From Pholiota molesta (Eukaryota; Basidiomycota; Agaricomycetes; Agaricales; Strophariaceae): a stretch of 64,000 bases of DNA. The notes under the pieces are model-generated. The model saw only the letters and a list, made by a program, of their open reading frames with translations. It did not search any database and was not told the DNA's origin. The DNA lies in NCBI GenBank assembly GCA_014925825.1, contig JACGCK010000003.1:682001-746000 (forward strand), in the 5' to 3' direction. A program made the translations under genes and the position numbers. Shown piece by piece: positions 23,305 through 35,862 of this stretch. Within the stretch, counting starts at the first letter, position 1, and every line of letters starts with the position of its first letter.

Positions 23305-26057
23305 TCAGTACTTGCGCGTAGCAAGTGCTCTGATTTCGAAAAGATACGAACGGTCCGAAGCAAGTGAAGTGTCTCGTCTGGTAAGGCTAGATTTCCATCC
23401 CTTCATTTCAGTACGATGGCGTTCTTCTGCATCACGACAACTCTTGATGAAGGCATCGTCCACATCGCAAACGACCATCGAAGCTCTTGAGCCACGTTCA
23501 CTGCCGGATTCTGATATTGTCCGTGAGTGACTAGCAGGGCTGGATGGCTCGCCTTTGGCATCGGATGATCTTCTTGATTTGGATACATTTGTGGTTTGTG
23601 GAACGATGGCACGTATTGTGCCACCTTTCGTTTCCCAGGCATCGCTGTCCTCTTCGTCGTCTGCCAGATTTGCAAAGACATCAGGTTCATCCTCTTCTGG
23701 GGGTAACGTCGACACCCAACACATCTTTGTGGGATCGAAGATCATGTTGCCCACTATCCGAGCACCCGAAGCATATGAACCTGCCGGGGAGCCAAGTCCT
23801 GATCCGGTTAATTGCGTGATGAGAGCAGGTCGGGTTGATGTCCCAATTGCGACGTCGAAGTCACGTAGTACTTGATCATTTCCTTCCCAGCGAAGTGTCT
23901 GAGGATTCCATTTCATTTCTCCAACCACTGCAAAAAGTCACTTAGTAAAAACATTGATTTGAAGAAAGAAGGAGGCGCACCTTTGGGAGCATTTGCGCCA
24001 CCTAAATTGCGGATAAGCGTTGGTTTCCGCTTTGTCGTCGAATTGGAAGGCGATGATACATTCTTCCTCTTTTTAGGAAGCACTTCACTAGTTGGACTGA
24101 TGCAGGGAAACTCGATACGTGTATTCGTCCGCCGTAACGTGTTTGTGAAAGGAATTGATGGTGTTGTAGGCTCTGAAATGATTGTTCATATTGGAAACGA
24201 CAAATGAAGAAGAAAAAAATGTACCACTTGTTATACCACCTTCACGCTTGACCTTTTTCCTTATTGTTCCCTTGTCTACCGTCTTTTCCTTTTCGCCTGC
24301 TTTAGAAGAAAACGACGCTCCGGGAATACGGTTGCCGAAACCTTTAGGTTGGACACGATACCGGACTTCCTTGTCTCGATCAGTCGGGAGGTCTTCAATA
24401 CCGTCCAATTCTGTTCCATCTCCATATGTCTTCGGACGTTTGGGTCGTCGAAGGAGTCTAGGAGCAATAGGAGGCGTATTTGACGTAGTACGCGATGGTG
24501 CTGACGAACGTAAGAAGTGTTTGAGGGTGGGCGCGGAGGAAGCGGAGAAGTTGACCGTGCAAAAGATGGTTCCACGCCAGGAGCAGGAGCAGAGGAACTT
24601 CCAAAGACCTGAGACAATGCAGGCCGTGATCTTAGACGAGATTGCGTTGGCATAGTCAAGCGAAGAGCAGCCTGATTTGAGGAAGGAGTGGATGGCCGCG
24701 TAGGCGGAACTTTGAAATCATGGATACGGCTTGTTGAGTTCTTGTGCGATTTTGCTCTTGAAGCGGCTGTAGGTTCGTCGTAGCGAGGTTTGCCTTGGTC
24801 TGAAGGTATTGTGCTAGAACTTGATGCTGGTGCAAGACTAGATTCAATTACTGGCAAGGATGATAAAGATGCTTTCCGGCTAAGTTTTCGTGCAGAGTTT
24901 GGTGGGCTTGGAGGCTTTAGACCGGAATGCGACTTTTGACCACGAAGGCTACCTGGCTTTGCGGAAAGAAGATTATTGTTCGAAGGCGGAGTGGGTGGAA
25001 CGGGGATTGGAAGTTTCGAGACTAGGGCAGAGAAATTTTGCTGCGAACGAGAAGGAGGGCGAAGGGGAGGTGAAGGAGAAAGTCGGATTTTCTGCAATTG
25101 CTTTGACGAAGATACAGGGGGATGTAGAGGAGACTTGGACCGTTCCAATTTGGCTCGTGATGGGGGCCGGAGTGTCGACGGTCGCTGGGGAGGTATGCTG
25201 TGGCTCCGAGAAAATACACGTTGGGACTTGTGTTGGGTATTGGTCAGGAGGCGACTGGGGCTCAAATCGACATCATCGTTAATGATAAGACCCAACTCGA
25301 TATCGTCGTCCGGATCGCCTTTAAGGACGTTGAGCGCTTCAGGGGTGGGCTGGGCTTTCTTCTTCATGTCAAGAATTTTCTTGAGTTGACGAGCACTTTG
25401 CCCAGATTCAAACATTGCTGATGGGAGAACCAGGCCCTCGAGTTCATCTTCCTCGTCTTCTGTCTCCGTATCGGGTAAAGAAGGGGAAGATGTGGAGTGA
25501 GATGAAGGACATGGGTCAGCAAAACCGAGGGTAGAATAGGCATCCGACGATTGCGAGGACGAAGAGTTGTCTTTGTCTCCCCATTCAAGAGAGTTCTTTG
25601 AGGATCGATGACTGAGAGACTGAGGTGCAAGGGATAGTTGAGTGAGGTCCGTGGGCAAGGCAAAGCCATCCTCAAAATCTTCGTCAATGGATTCGACACC
25701 TGGTTTAGCGGCTGTTTTCGGGTAGATAGTAGGAAGTGCCGATGCCTTGATAGTAGAGATACCCTCTTCATCTTCCTCGTCGTCGTCGAAGTCTGGCAGA
25801 CGGAGTGGAGGCCGGATATTGATGCCGGGTAGTTGAGCGACGGAAGTTGATAGCTCGGATCTCGCAGATAGACTGGCCGTTAGGACCCTGGCTTTGGCGC
25901 CTCCAATCCCGCCCAAATCCATCTCCATGTCCCAGTCTTCATCGTCTTCCTCCTTTTCTGACGGTGCATGAAGGAGGGCGCCCTCTGGGAGATCGAAGTC
26001 GGCATCTGGCCACTCTTCTCGGGGTAGAAGCAGGGTAGGGGCCACTACAGAGGCCAT
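23305..26057 (-). CDS. byr4: Byr4/Bfa1-type mitotic-exit GAP component
   Basis: The product starts MASVVAPTLLLPREEWPDAD at 26057. A very acidic N-terminal third and a long Ser/Pro-rich middle follow. The conserved blocks are at the C-terminus: RRPKRPKTYGDGTELDGIED with VRYRVQPKGFGNR, LIRNLGGANAPK joined by an intron to VVGEMKWNPQTLRWEGNDQV, then RPALITQL and MIFDPTKMCWVSTLPPEEDE. Byr4/Bfa1 is the spindle-pole scaffold that, with Cdc16/Bub2, acts as a two-component GAP on the Spg1/Tem1 GTPase and restrains septation or mitotic exit. The frame changes somewhere in 24450-24565 inside the low-complexity region, most simply by one missing base near the AAAA run at 24561. Stop at 23305-23307. Confidence 0.83.
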
Positions 26058-26406
26058 GTTAGGGTTGATTATAGGTTACAAATTCTTGATCCACGGGATG
26101 TTGAGAGAGGGCCCGTGAGGATATAGAGGGGTACGAATTGAAGGCAGACCAGGTATAGGGAAAGAGAGCGAATATTGCAAGTTGAAGGAGTATCGGATTA
26201 CTGGTGTTTCAGACAAATAGGAGAAAAAGAGCGAAGGGCAATTGTGGAAATTTGCAAAATCGAAAGACGCCAACGCCGGCGGGGCGTTCTTGGGGCGCTG
26301 TGTGCAGGCTTTGAGGAAAGAGGACAGTGGGCGGAGCCTCGTGTGTGTAAACAGAGTGTCCAAAGCTTGCGTGACCTAACGTCACGGTCACAATCTACTA
26401 CTACTA
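26058..26406. other. Intergenic region with hairpin and CTA repeat
   Basis: The Byr4 5' flank and NRDE2 3' flank. An inverted repeat GTGACC (26371-26376) / GGTCAC (26386-26391) and a (CTA)5 run (26395-26409) lie next to the NRDE2 stop codon. No gene is seen. Confidence 0.45.
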
Positions 26407-26409
26407 CTA
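26371..26409. repeat. Inverted repeat and (CTA)5 microsatellite ending in a stop codon
   Basis: The arms GTGACC and GGTCAC are separated by 9 bases. Five CTA units follow at 26395-26409. The last CTA is the reverse complement of the TAG stop of NRDE2. Confidence 0.6.
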
Positions 26410-29400
26410 GTATGGCATCAGCCGTCTCAGCTCGCGCGCATTGTGCTCAATCTCGTCCTCGCTCTCCTCGCTCCCGCCTCGTCCTGTATCTTCCACCGTG
26501 TCCATCCGTTCCACCACCTCGTCCAGATCCTGCCGCAATCTGATGCCTCTTTCGGCCATGGTGTCCGCAAGCGCGTTCAGCTCATGCACATGAAATACAC
26601 TGCGAAGCGGCCCAAAGGCCAAGAGATAGAGTTCTGTGTGTAGGTTTTAGTGTCTAGGCCCTGCTTGTCAACCAAATTTGTCATCTTTACCTTTCACTAG
26701 GGGACATTCCCCGATCGCGCGGAAAAATAGCTTTTTAGCGCGTTGAAGTTCTTGCGCACGGATTTCAAATTGAATAAAAAGCTTCCATATGACAGAACTA
26801 GCTCTCGTGCTAAATATCAAATATTGGTCAATCGCTGGTGCATTGATGTACTTAACAATATGAAGACTGACCGTTCATGCTCTATAGCTGCTGCAAGACC
26901 ATTTCTTGTGCGCTCAACTTCGCTCAGCCATCGTCCCTTTTCCCATCCAGCGACCCACACCTCTTCTATTCTTCGGACTACACCCTTCGCCTTTCCCCCA
27001 TTGTCGCCTAGCATAGATCTCACTCGTCCCCAAACGCCTTGACCTCGTTCAGATTCTAGCAATATGCCCAAAATTATGGAGTTGCTCGGGTACTCTTCGA
27101 ATGCTACATGAGCCCGCACTCTGAGCACGGAGGGTGGCATGGGTCTTTTGAGCGTCGTTCCGTGCCAATAGATCATCAACAAAGACGCTGTTACCAAACT
27201 TTCCCTTGAAGAACTTTCCTCCAGGGACGAGATATATTCATCAAAAATCTTGAGCGCCTCGATGGGCTCATCTCCTGTCAGAAGTTCTAGGAGTGCGCGA
27301 AGTTTCATCCAAGCTTCTTGCTCCTTCCACCCGATGGGTGCATTGACATTATCTTCAAGTGATCGTTTTGCCCGTAAAGTTGAGATTCCAGAACGGGTTC
27401 CCTCCACACCGACAGATTTGAGAACTACGTTCAATGCAGCTTGGTCGTTACCAGCGAGCCATTCCATCTCAGCCCAATTCCACCACAAAAGACTGCTTTG
27501 GCTTAATTGATTTGACTTGTTGGCAATGAGAATGGTTTGGTAGACCTTTCGGGCATCATCGAACCGGCCACGTATCCGTTCAAGCTGAGCATGGGCGTTC
27601 CAGAGTGGAAGAGAATCCTGGTGAATGGACAAAAATGCTTTTGACAATTTAGCAGCACTGGGGAAGGAGGAAGAACAAGATTGAAATCGGCATGCTTTAT
27701 CAATAAGAAGGATCTTACTCACCCTTTGGGATTCATTGCTACCTCAAACGCCAAAGCCAGCGTATTCCACTCTGGGTCAACCTGCTCAACCTTCAGGGTC
27801 GAAAACAGCCGTCGGACAACACCTTCATCTACGCTTTGGACATCTTCTGTCGACCAAATCCCTCTGCGGAAAGGCTTGGAAGGATCCGTAGATGAAAGGT
27901 CGAGTGGCCCGGAAACACCGTTGCCCCAATATCGAACTGGTCCGAAGGGACTATTGTATTCTCGCTCTCTCCCTATGACCACTCCTGCAACAGTATCTGT
28001 CAACAATTTTCTTCGACCGCTATCCGAAGGGAAAATACGGTTCAAATAATGCGGGTTTGTTAGATAACCTAGGTTCCATCGGTCATCCCAATCTAACTCC
28101 CGGGAAGTCCCCAAAGAAAGGCATGGAACGTGAAGACCCATGAAAGACAGCCATGCCAGACGAAATGCGCGTTTCGCTGATAGAGACTTGGTGTTCAGCA
28201 TCATGGGTCGAATGTCGGCGAATAGTACCGTGGAATATGGATCTGATCCATCTGAATCTGATCTTAGAGGAAGGTGTAGATGACGGTCTGCTTCTAGCTC
28301 TTGAATTGCCCATTGACGGTAAGGATCAAGATCAGAGATATTGGGAATTAGAACCGGCTGTGAAGGGAAAGTAGGTTCGTCCGTCTTCGACGAATACCAG
28401 AAAGCCCAGCCTTTGGCACCATCTTCCCCAAGCCTAGGAACTTCAGACTCCCAGAACTCTTCTAGTTCATCCAATTGGGTTTGAAAGGCCATTCTGGCAA
28501 TATTCGCAGGCGAATTGAACAGTCTTCACAACAAAGTAACCAATGAGCTCAAATAAGATTTAGCCAGGATTGCGAAAACACTTACAACTCTGCTTGAGCC
28601 TGAAACATTGCCATAGCTCGCTCAGAATATCCTACAGAATGTGACATCAATATCAACGGAACATTACAATAAGAAAACTGTTCATACCAGCCTCTCGAAT
28701 GGCAGTTGCGACTCTCCAGAATATTCTGACTTTTGCGATTTCTTCTTCTTCGTCGGTTCCAAGGCTCCCCAAGGCTCGGATAGCAGATTCGACAACTCCG
28801 TCAATGCCGTTCTCTGCTTTCCGTATCTTCCATTCTAGCCATTCCATCTGGATCTCTATTCCTCCGAGCTTCAGAGCATCTTGCCATTCCGATCGCAACT
28901 TGCTCTCGTGCCAAATCTCTTCGCCAGCCTTGAGATACGCGATCCTTAATTCTTTGTTCGTGGCATTCTGTGGAGCAGCAGATAGAGCGCGTGAAAGAAT
29001 GGAGGATGTGATTTCACAGCGCGCTTTCGTAGCATTCTTCGAAGTTATGGGGATGGTAGATAAGGTTTGTTGCAATAGGGACATCCATGTATTGATCGAA
29101 TCAGAATGCGCAGTTAGTTCTTGCTCCAAGCGTTTCAAGGTTTCTTGGTGCGCCGTAAGCACAGGACGATCGCTTTCGTCTTCAGAACTAATGTCGGGCT
29201 CACTATCCTCGGCTGCGGAGGAATCTGAATCTTCATTGTCCTTCGCTGTTGTTATTGAGCGATATGATTCCTCAGCAGTTGGCCGACCTCGTCGAGATGG
29301 GAGTCTAATGAAACCGTCTTCATCTTGGTATTTTCCGCCATCGACTAGAGGAAGAATCCGACGAGATGGGGGTCTCGACAACAGCGCCCGTGAGCTAGAG

Positions 29401-30004
29401 TCGGTTAAACTCGACGCCTTGCGAAATTGGTCACCCTTGCATCACATTTGGCAAGTGAATACACACCTTTCGATAATGACTGGGGCCAATTTCAACGCCT
29501 TTGCCAAATCTGTGCAGAACAATTAAAGCTTTCGGAAGACCGAGGATATTCCTGCCACCTAAAATATCATTAGATGTCACCATATATGAGCGGAATACCC
29601 GTACCAGCAACCAGACGATACTTTGGAACATCACCACTATGCAGTCCTCCGTATTGAATATTCATAGGATCACCTTTGCGGTCAGAGTAAAAGTAGTGGT
29701 TGCGTACGTCAGGAACATCAGATTCCGGCTTGGTCGAAGGTACAGCTCGTTTCTCGTCTCCCGAGTCTCTTCGATGATCTCGATGGGGTCGCATTTTGTG
29801 TTGGTCTTTCTTATGTTTTCGGCGATCTTCCGCATTGTGTCGGCTCTCATCCTTCGACTGACCTTCCCGTTTCTTCGTCTTTCTTTTCTCGCGCTCTTGC
29901 TTCGTAGAAGAATCCGGTTTCGAAGAATCTCTGCTCGATCCAGCCTCCAGGTCTGGAAAGGATGAGAAGGATGGTGGAAATGATGAAAACGATGGCGCAG
30001 ACAT
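26407..30004 (-). CDS. NRDE2: NRDE2-family HAT-repeat nuclear RNA protein
   Basis: A long multi-exon gene with clean joins at all introns checked. The N-terminus (MSAPSFSSFPPSFSSFPDLE, 30004) is Ser/Phe-rich, then highly charged Lys/Arg/Asp. The conserved entry block is YFYSDRKGDPMNIQYGGLHS. HAT/TPR-like helices follow, for example ELRIAYLKAGEEIWHESKL, LWNAHAQLERIRGRFDDARK and LLWWNWAEMEWLAGNDQAAL. The last conserved blocks are WKLFIQFEIRAQELQRAKKL, FFRAIGECPLVKELYLLAFG and LADTMAERGIRLRQDLDEVV. NRDE2 partners the Mtr4-type helicase and is involved in nuclear RNA surveillance, heterochromatin and splicing in animals and fission yeast (Nrl1). Ends MPY at 26407. Confidence 0.9.
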
Positions 30005-30513
30005 TCAAGCTATTATAGGTCAAGAAAGGGAGGAAAGACAAGGAAGTATGGACTGGCAGTTGTGTAAAGCCAGAATCGAAATCTAGGATGAATATCGTTG
30101 GAGCACATAAGAATTGACTTGGAATTGACCGACGCGGAGGCTGCAAGTATGGCCGGGCCGGTATCTGCCGATATACCCTTGGCATCACTGCAGGATCTTT
30201 GATACCAGCAGTGCTCTTCCGTTGGATAATGAGTAAATTGAAGGAACTTCAAGCCCTCGGTCTCGAGTCTCAAATCCGAATACTTACATGCAATAGTAGT
30301 ATATAGTGGCAAGTATTGGGCAAGTAAGCATATGTTTAGTACAACTGATCTGCATTACTTTCGGTATGCAATCGCGTTTACCTCTTGCCATGAGAAATCC
30401 GAATGGATATTCCGTCTTTAGGCGTTGTTGCGAATGAAGGCGATCTAAATACTCCTACTGCGAATGACGTGGGCGAAATTGTTTTGAGGAGGTTAGGATG
30501 ATAAGATCTGCGA
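30005..30513. other. Intergenic region upstream of NRDE2
   Basis: It lies between the NRDE2 start and the prefoldin stop (both minus). Several short open frames exist but none looks coding, and I see no motif worth naming. Confidence 0.4.
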
Positions 30514-31053
30514 TCATCTTGCTCTAGGAAGTAGATGGTGCAGCAGCTGCTGTAGGGCAGTTTGTATTTGAACCAGCTGATATATGACCGTGAGTTATTG
30601 TGTAAAGGATAAAACAAAGAAAAAACACACCTCCGCCTTCTTCTTCTCTTGGTTTTCTTGAATTTCTTTGATTTGACCTTCTACCCGCCGACTAAAAGAT
30701 ATTGATCTTAACTCGAAGAAAATCTAGAGAACGAGACGTACATTTCACTTTGAATAAAGTCCAGTCGAGTCTTGACATTGCTCTTTGCTTCAGCTTGGTC
30801 TTGCTTCACCAGAACAGGGCCAATGAGCTTGTAGACATTATTCTCAGGACTCAATTGCTCAAATTCCTGTATGAAAGAGTGAGTGAAACGAATTCTGTTA
30901 TATTTGGATGGCGGGTACCTTTTTCACCAGTTCATTCTCCGAGAACTGGGCATCGAGCCGTTGTCTTGCATCTACCACTTTAGAAAGCTCCGCTTGCAGT
31001 TTTTGAAATTCTACAGATGCTTGTTGCAGTCTCTCTTGCAGCTGTGCAGACAT
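30514..31053 (-). CDS. PFD6: Prefoldin subunit 6
   Basis: A small gene of four short exons. The start is MSAQLQERLQQASVEFQKLQ at 31053, then AELSKVVDARQRLDAQFSEN, an intron, EFEQLSPENNVYKLIGPVLV and KQDQAEAKSNVKTRLDFIQS. After another intron comes RRVEGQIKEIQENQEKKKAE, and last QIQTALQQLL with the stop at 30514-30516. Two coiled coils linked by the beta-hairpin NNVYKLIGPVLV are the diagnostic beta-type prefoldin layout. The hexameric prefoldin hands nascent actin and tubulin to the chaperonin CCT. It is divergent from the GGT gene (369 bases between start codons). Confidence 0.9.
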
Positions 31054-31422
31054 TTTGGGCGTTCGCAATCAAGATTAGATATGACATGCCAGCTTGGGAA
31101 GGCGTTGTTAAACTTGATACACACACAACAGTAAACTGTCTGACGTACTTGCAGACCATGCTATCACGCCTACAGATACTATCACACCCAGATCACACCG
31201 AATTACATTTCCCGCTTGTTTCCGCTCCCATGACTTATCAGTTGGAATTAGAGCACCCAGCCGGCCATGGAAAAGCAGGAGTCTCCCATGTGCAGACGGA
31301 ATTGCTGTCCCGATTCCGCTGCGGCGGTAAGGGATCCGATTCGCCATATAAACCCACGCATTGAAAGGCAATACATCTTGGTTCAACCGCTCGTCGAACA
31401 GATATCTCGTTATCGTTCGAAT
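31054..31422. other. Bidirectional intergenic promoter, prefoldin 6 / GGT
   Basis: The shared 5' flank of two divergent genes. A TATAAA lies at 31347-31352 on the + strand, about 70 bases before the GGT start codon. No gene is seen. Confidence 0.5.
31347..31352 (+). promoter_or_regulatory. Candidate TATA box of the GGT gene
   Basis: TATAAA is seen directly, 70-75 bases upstream of the ATG at 31423, a reasonable distance for a short 5' UTR. Confidence 0.45.
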
Positions 31423-34118
31423 ATGACATCTCTAGCTGCGATTGATTGGGCTAAAGTCGCCAACCCAGAACTAGTATTCCAGAGATTTGCCAGCCGCCGA
31501 TCTGTCGTATATGGCACAAAGGGAATGGTTTCTTCTTCTCAGCCTTTGGCAACGGAGGCTGGACTAGAGATTCTAAGGAAAGGGGGTAACGCAGGTACGT
31601 ATTTCAAATCAGTAAGCATGAATGTTACTTTATTGACGTTCCACTGTTTCGTAGCTGATGCTGCAGTTGCTACTTCTATTGCTCTCAATGTGACTGAACC
31701 CAGTTGCTGTGGAATAGGAGGGTTAGTCACCCCATGTATATCATTGACTTTTTCCTGAGGACGCCTTACCAGCGATGCCTTTTGTCTGTTTTATGACGCC
31801 AAAACCAAGACGGTAAAGGCGTTGAATGGATCTGGCAGAGCACCTGCAAATCTCACCATTGATTATATGCTGAGCCGAGGCGTAAAACGAAGCATTCCCT
31901 TGACAGACCTGAACTCTGTCACTGTTCCTGGTTAGACTTCAACAATATACAATAATTTGCTGCTTATCACATTATACAGGCGCGGCTGCTGCTTGGGTTG
32001 ACACTATCGAGAATTTTGGAAGTGGTGCAGTCACAATCGCTGACATCTTCGAACCTGCAATTCGTCTGGCAGAAGAAGGGTATGTAAACCATGTGCCCAC
32101 TTTTTAGGGCTGACAGGAATCTTTCCTTTCAGTGTACCTGTCTCAGAGATTCATGGTCATTCAGTACGCTTTCTTCATTCCACTCTTATGTAGGATATGC
32201 TCTGAACATGGATATTATTCCAGTGGCAACGTTCAGAAGTTTGTTTACAGCCATCTCTAATTCTGATTTCGTATTGAGACGTGATTCAGACATTGATCAA
32301 GAACGCTTCTCCTAATGGAGACGAGATGCTCCTCAACGGAAAAGCACCGTTACCTGGACAGATCATCAAGCTTCCCAACCTTGCTCAAACATTTAGAGAA
32401 GTTGTCGCTCATGGAAAAGATGGATTTTACAAAGGCCGGGTCGCCCAAGCTATTGTCGATCTCATCAAAAGCAAAGGCGGAGTCATGGAGTTAGAAGATC
32501 TAGCAAATCATACTTCGACATTTGTGGAGCCCATCAAGTATACCTATTCAAACGAAGTCACGGTGTACGAGGTAAGCTTGGTGATTTTATATCGTGCATA
32601 TTTTTGGCTGATCCCAATCGGACAGTGTCCTCCCAATGGCCAAGGTAGGCGCATTTCAGCGAAAATAGAAAGTCACTGACCATCTATCAGGAATCACCGC
32701 GTTGTTGGCGTTGGGAATTTTGGATAATATACAGGAACAAGGATTCTCCAGGCCTTTGCTAGAGATGGAACATAATTCTCCGGAATACCTTCATACTCTT
32801 ATTGAAGCCTTACGGTTCGTTAATCCCATTCTTGAGTGATATCTTGCTGTTGATGATCAGCCCCAGACTTGCATTTGCAGGTAACGTCTGTTGACTTCAT
32901 GTTCTATTCGACACTCAACAGGACATAGACAGCCAATATTATGTCACGGACCCAGAGGTCGAGCACATTCCAATTGAACAACTCTTAAGCAAGGTTAGTG
33001 CATCGATCACCGTGTTTATTAATGCGTGCACATCACACTTTTTCTTAGGAATATTTAGCCTCTAGAGCGCGTCTATTTGACCCCTCTGGCTCGAATCCCA
33101 AAGTCATTCACGTATGTCATAGTTTTTTTCTTCCCCAATGGCAATGTCTCTCTTTCTAATCGTTGCAATTCAAGGGAAACCCAGTTAACTCCTCTGATAC
33201 AGTCTACTTTTCTGGTAAGGATTTCTTAAATGAGCAGTTAACAGTTTTTGAAGTCAATTTCTAGTCACCGATCAATGGGGAAATGCCTGTAGCTATATTC
33301 AGAGCAATTATGCAGGTTCGTGAATTTATTCGGTTATTGATATTATTTATACGGAACTAACAACTCATAGGTTTCGGAACTGGAGGTTGGTTTATTTTGA
33401 CTATGAGCAGGCGAAAGGCTCAATTGTTTTTGTAGCTATACCCAAGGGGTGTGGCTTCACACTTCAAAACAGAGGATCAGGATTTGTTCTCGACAAGAAT
33501 CACCCTAATGCTTTGAAGGTATGCCATTATATTGAATTACATCTCACCATTTGATTTCTGACCTATCTTCCAGGGAGGAAAACGTCCATACCATACGATT
33601 ATTCCAGCCCTCGCTACGAAAGGCATGAGCTGTTCCTCAGTTATGGGGTCATGGGAGGTTTCATGCAGGCAGGTGTATCATATATCTTCCTCGCAGCATT
33701 TTAGTAATCGTGCTGTAGCCTCAAGGCATGTTCAAGTACTTTTAAACATATTGCGCGGCTTTACCCCACAAGCTGCTCTTGACGCACCTCGCTTCTGCAT
33801 ATCGGCCGGAACACCGGATGCCGAAGACGAAAGCACAGGTTCTGCTGGAGATATCAACAGCGAAGTTTACTTCGAAGACGGCACACCAGAAGAAACGATC
33901 AAAGCCCTCAGAGGTTTGGTTTACATTTCCTGATATCCTGTTATATACTGATTGAGTTAACTAGCAATGGGACATGATGCGAGGTCTGTAAGTGGGTTCA
34001 ATAGAGGCTGATGGGCCGAGGGCAAGTAATCCAGAAGCTCCAAGATCCTTCTGGTCGATTTGTATGGGCTGCAGGATCAGATCTTCGGGCTGACGGCCAT
34101 GCTGCAGCCCAAATATGA
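31423..34118 (+). CDS. Gamma-glutamyltranspeptidase-like (YwrD type), frame breaks near 3' end
   Basis: Many short exons. Conserved blocks are [114 protein letters not shown] and [20 protein letters not shown]. In the last, the Thr of DTVYF is the expected autoprocessing nucleophile. [19 protein letters not shown] follows. The family cleaves gamma-glutamyl bonds such as that of glutathione. No signal peptide is evident, fitting the cytosolic YwrD-like branch. Two frame problems appear. One is near 33624, before the [13 protein letters not shown] block. The other is at 34009, where a TGA interrupts the family C-terminus, which continues in another frame to 34118. If the 34009 TGA is real the protein is about 36 residues shorter. 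Confidence 0.82.
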
Positions 34119-34172
34119 GGGTATATAGTAAATGTAACGTAAAATTTTGGTAACAACATGAAATTTCCAAAG

Positions 34173-35862
34173 TCACATACGGCGCTGTCGTTCGCTTCCG
34201 ACTGTAAAAGTTGCGTTAATGTTGAAATAAAATGCAATATGAAATATGAAGGTCTGATTCGCACCAGCTTGTCTTCGCCTATATTCTCGAAGGTCTTTTG
34301 TTTTATCAGGGCCTTGAACTTTGCCCCATCCCGCTAGGGGAATGACAATTGCTGTGGCATTGTCATCCCCACCGAGTTCCTCAGAGAATGCCAGGATGCG
34401 TCCGGCCGCAATTTTGGGGTTGGAAGCATCTCTGGCAAGATCTACAATCTCTTCATCCGAAAGAATGGATGAGATGCCGTCTGAAATGAGGACTACAAAT
34501 GCCCATTCTTTCCCTAGTTTCGATATGTCAATAGAACACCATTTCGAAGACTTGAAGTTGCATACCCTCAAGAAGCTTGGATCTGACTTCAGGTTCTGGA
34601 GTTATCCCGAATTTTTTGTAGCGAAGATCACCCAAACTTAGGACGCAAATCAGTTGTTGAATTTATCTAAATAATGTTCACTGTACCATCTAGTGTTCGC
34701 CAGGGCGCCCATCCATCTGGCGAAAAATCAAAAATCATTCATTGAAAAAATGGCCCTTTTCCTTACCGTGATTCGCCGTACGAATCTGTTATGAGGGAAG
34801 ACCCCATCATTCGGCGTAATCGAATGCTTTCAACGTGTGAGTCTGCATGATGGGTTTCAGTCATGGGGAAAACTGAACCGTCTTTTGTTGCACACAGAAG
34901 GACTCTGGTATCTCTGATGGGGCATAGGTCAACCAAGTACGCAATTGCCTACGAACTGAAAACTCACCCGCAATGAGCGACTGTAAGAGCCAATTTTTTG
35001 GCAGAGAAAAATGGAGTAGATGGCGCATCAAGTGACTGCAACAATGCTACAGATGATGTTGCACCGCAAGCCTGTGCTGAGTTATCCGCGGACATGTTTT
35101 TATCAACCTGAGAAGAGGTTACTAGGGTCTGGTCTGACAGCTAAAACATAACAATAAAACTTACTTCGAAAAAAGCCAAGGTTGCACGAGCTTCCAGGGT
35201 CAGTTCCTCCGGGCTCGTCCCTTCTATCCAAGGAGCAATCGCACCCCCCTTGAAGCGCTTGAAGTAACCACCAATTTCCTTGATCCAAGCAAACAAGTCC
35301 GGTATCATTGCTTTATTTACGGATTCAAATAAACCATGCAGTTCCTGTCGAAGATATTGTGCAACTGCTGATCCTCCATGTCTATTCATATGAAGTTATC
35401 GCGATTCATTCAAATAACGGATATTTGAATGATCCTCACCCATCGTAGATGCCAACGAAAAGCACTTGTCGGGCGTACATTTCTTCCACATTCCCAGGAT
35501 TCCATTCAATTCCGTGAGCTTTCTTGACACTTAGTTGGAGCTCTTCTGGGTTCAATGACAAACTGGCAAAGCCATAAAAGTCTTCTTGATGGCTATGTCC
35601 ATATATTGGTCAAAAAGGCAGGCAAAATAGACGACATTTGTACGCACCCTCTGTTTCCCCTAGAGTTCACTATTCCTATTACATTAGGAGAAGAGAGGGG
35701 AACTCTGATAGAGCCAGCTATAAGATGTTCAATGCCAAAAAAGGCCGAAATATAGTGTTTGATGCTACCTTTCGACGCAACGCGTACATAGTCGTGATAT
35801 CTTGCAACGTAGGGCGGTTTCGGAATTACTTGAAATCGTGTCCTCAAACATCTATATGCCAT
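34173..35862 (-). CDS. PP2C-type protein phosphatase (Ptc6-like)
   Basis: Start MAYRCLRTRFQVIPKPPYVA at 35862; stop at 34173-34175 after GSERQRRM. PP2C motifs in order: SRGNRGHQEDFYGF (motif 1, across an intron), FVGIYDGHGGSAVAQYLRQE (metal-binding Asp of DGHGG), VVLISDGISSILSDEEIVDL and the C-terminal GGDDNATAIVIPL. These carry the aspartates that bind the two Mn/Mg ions of this Ser/Thr phosphatase family. The order and the Arg-containing N-terminus recall Ptc6/Aup1, a mitochondrial PP2C of yeast linked to mitophagy and pyruvate dehydrogenase, but the subfamily is only a suggestion. It is convergent with GGT (54 bases between ends) and divergent from the acid phosphatase. Confidence 0.85.

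Noticed and set aside
24182..24655. 157-codon + strand frame opposite Byr4
   Set aside because: It overlaps conserved Byr4 blocks on the other strand and shows no features of its own.
28699..29526. 275-codon open frame antisense to NRDE2
   Set aside because: It mirrors conserved NRDE2 coding sequence and its translation (Ser/Phe/Cys-rich) has no domain features.
30013..30312. 99-codon minus frame upstream of NRDE2
   Set aside because: No domain, no signal or splice context; it lies in the NRDE2 5' flank.
33075..33100. tRNA T-loop-like GCTCGAATCCC
   Set aside because: It lies inside a GGT exon (SGSNPK) and no cloverleaf partner or acceptor stem surrounds it.
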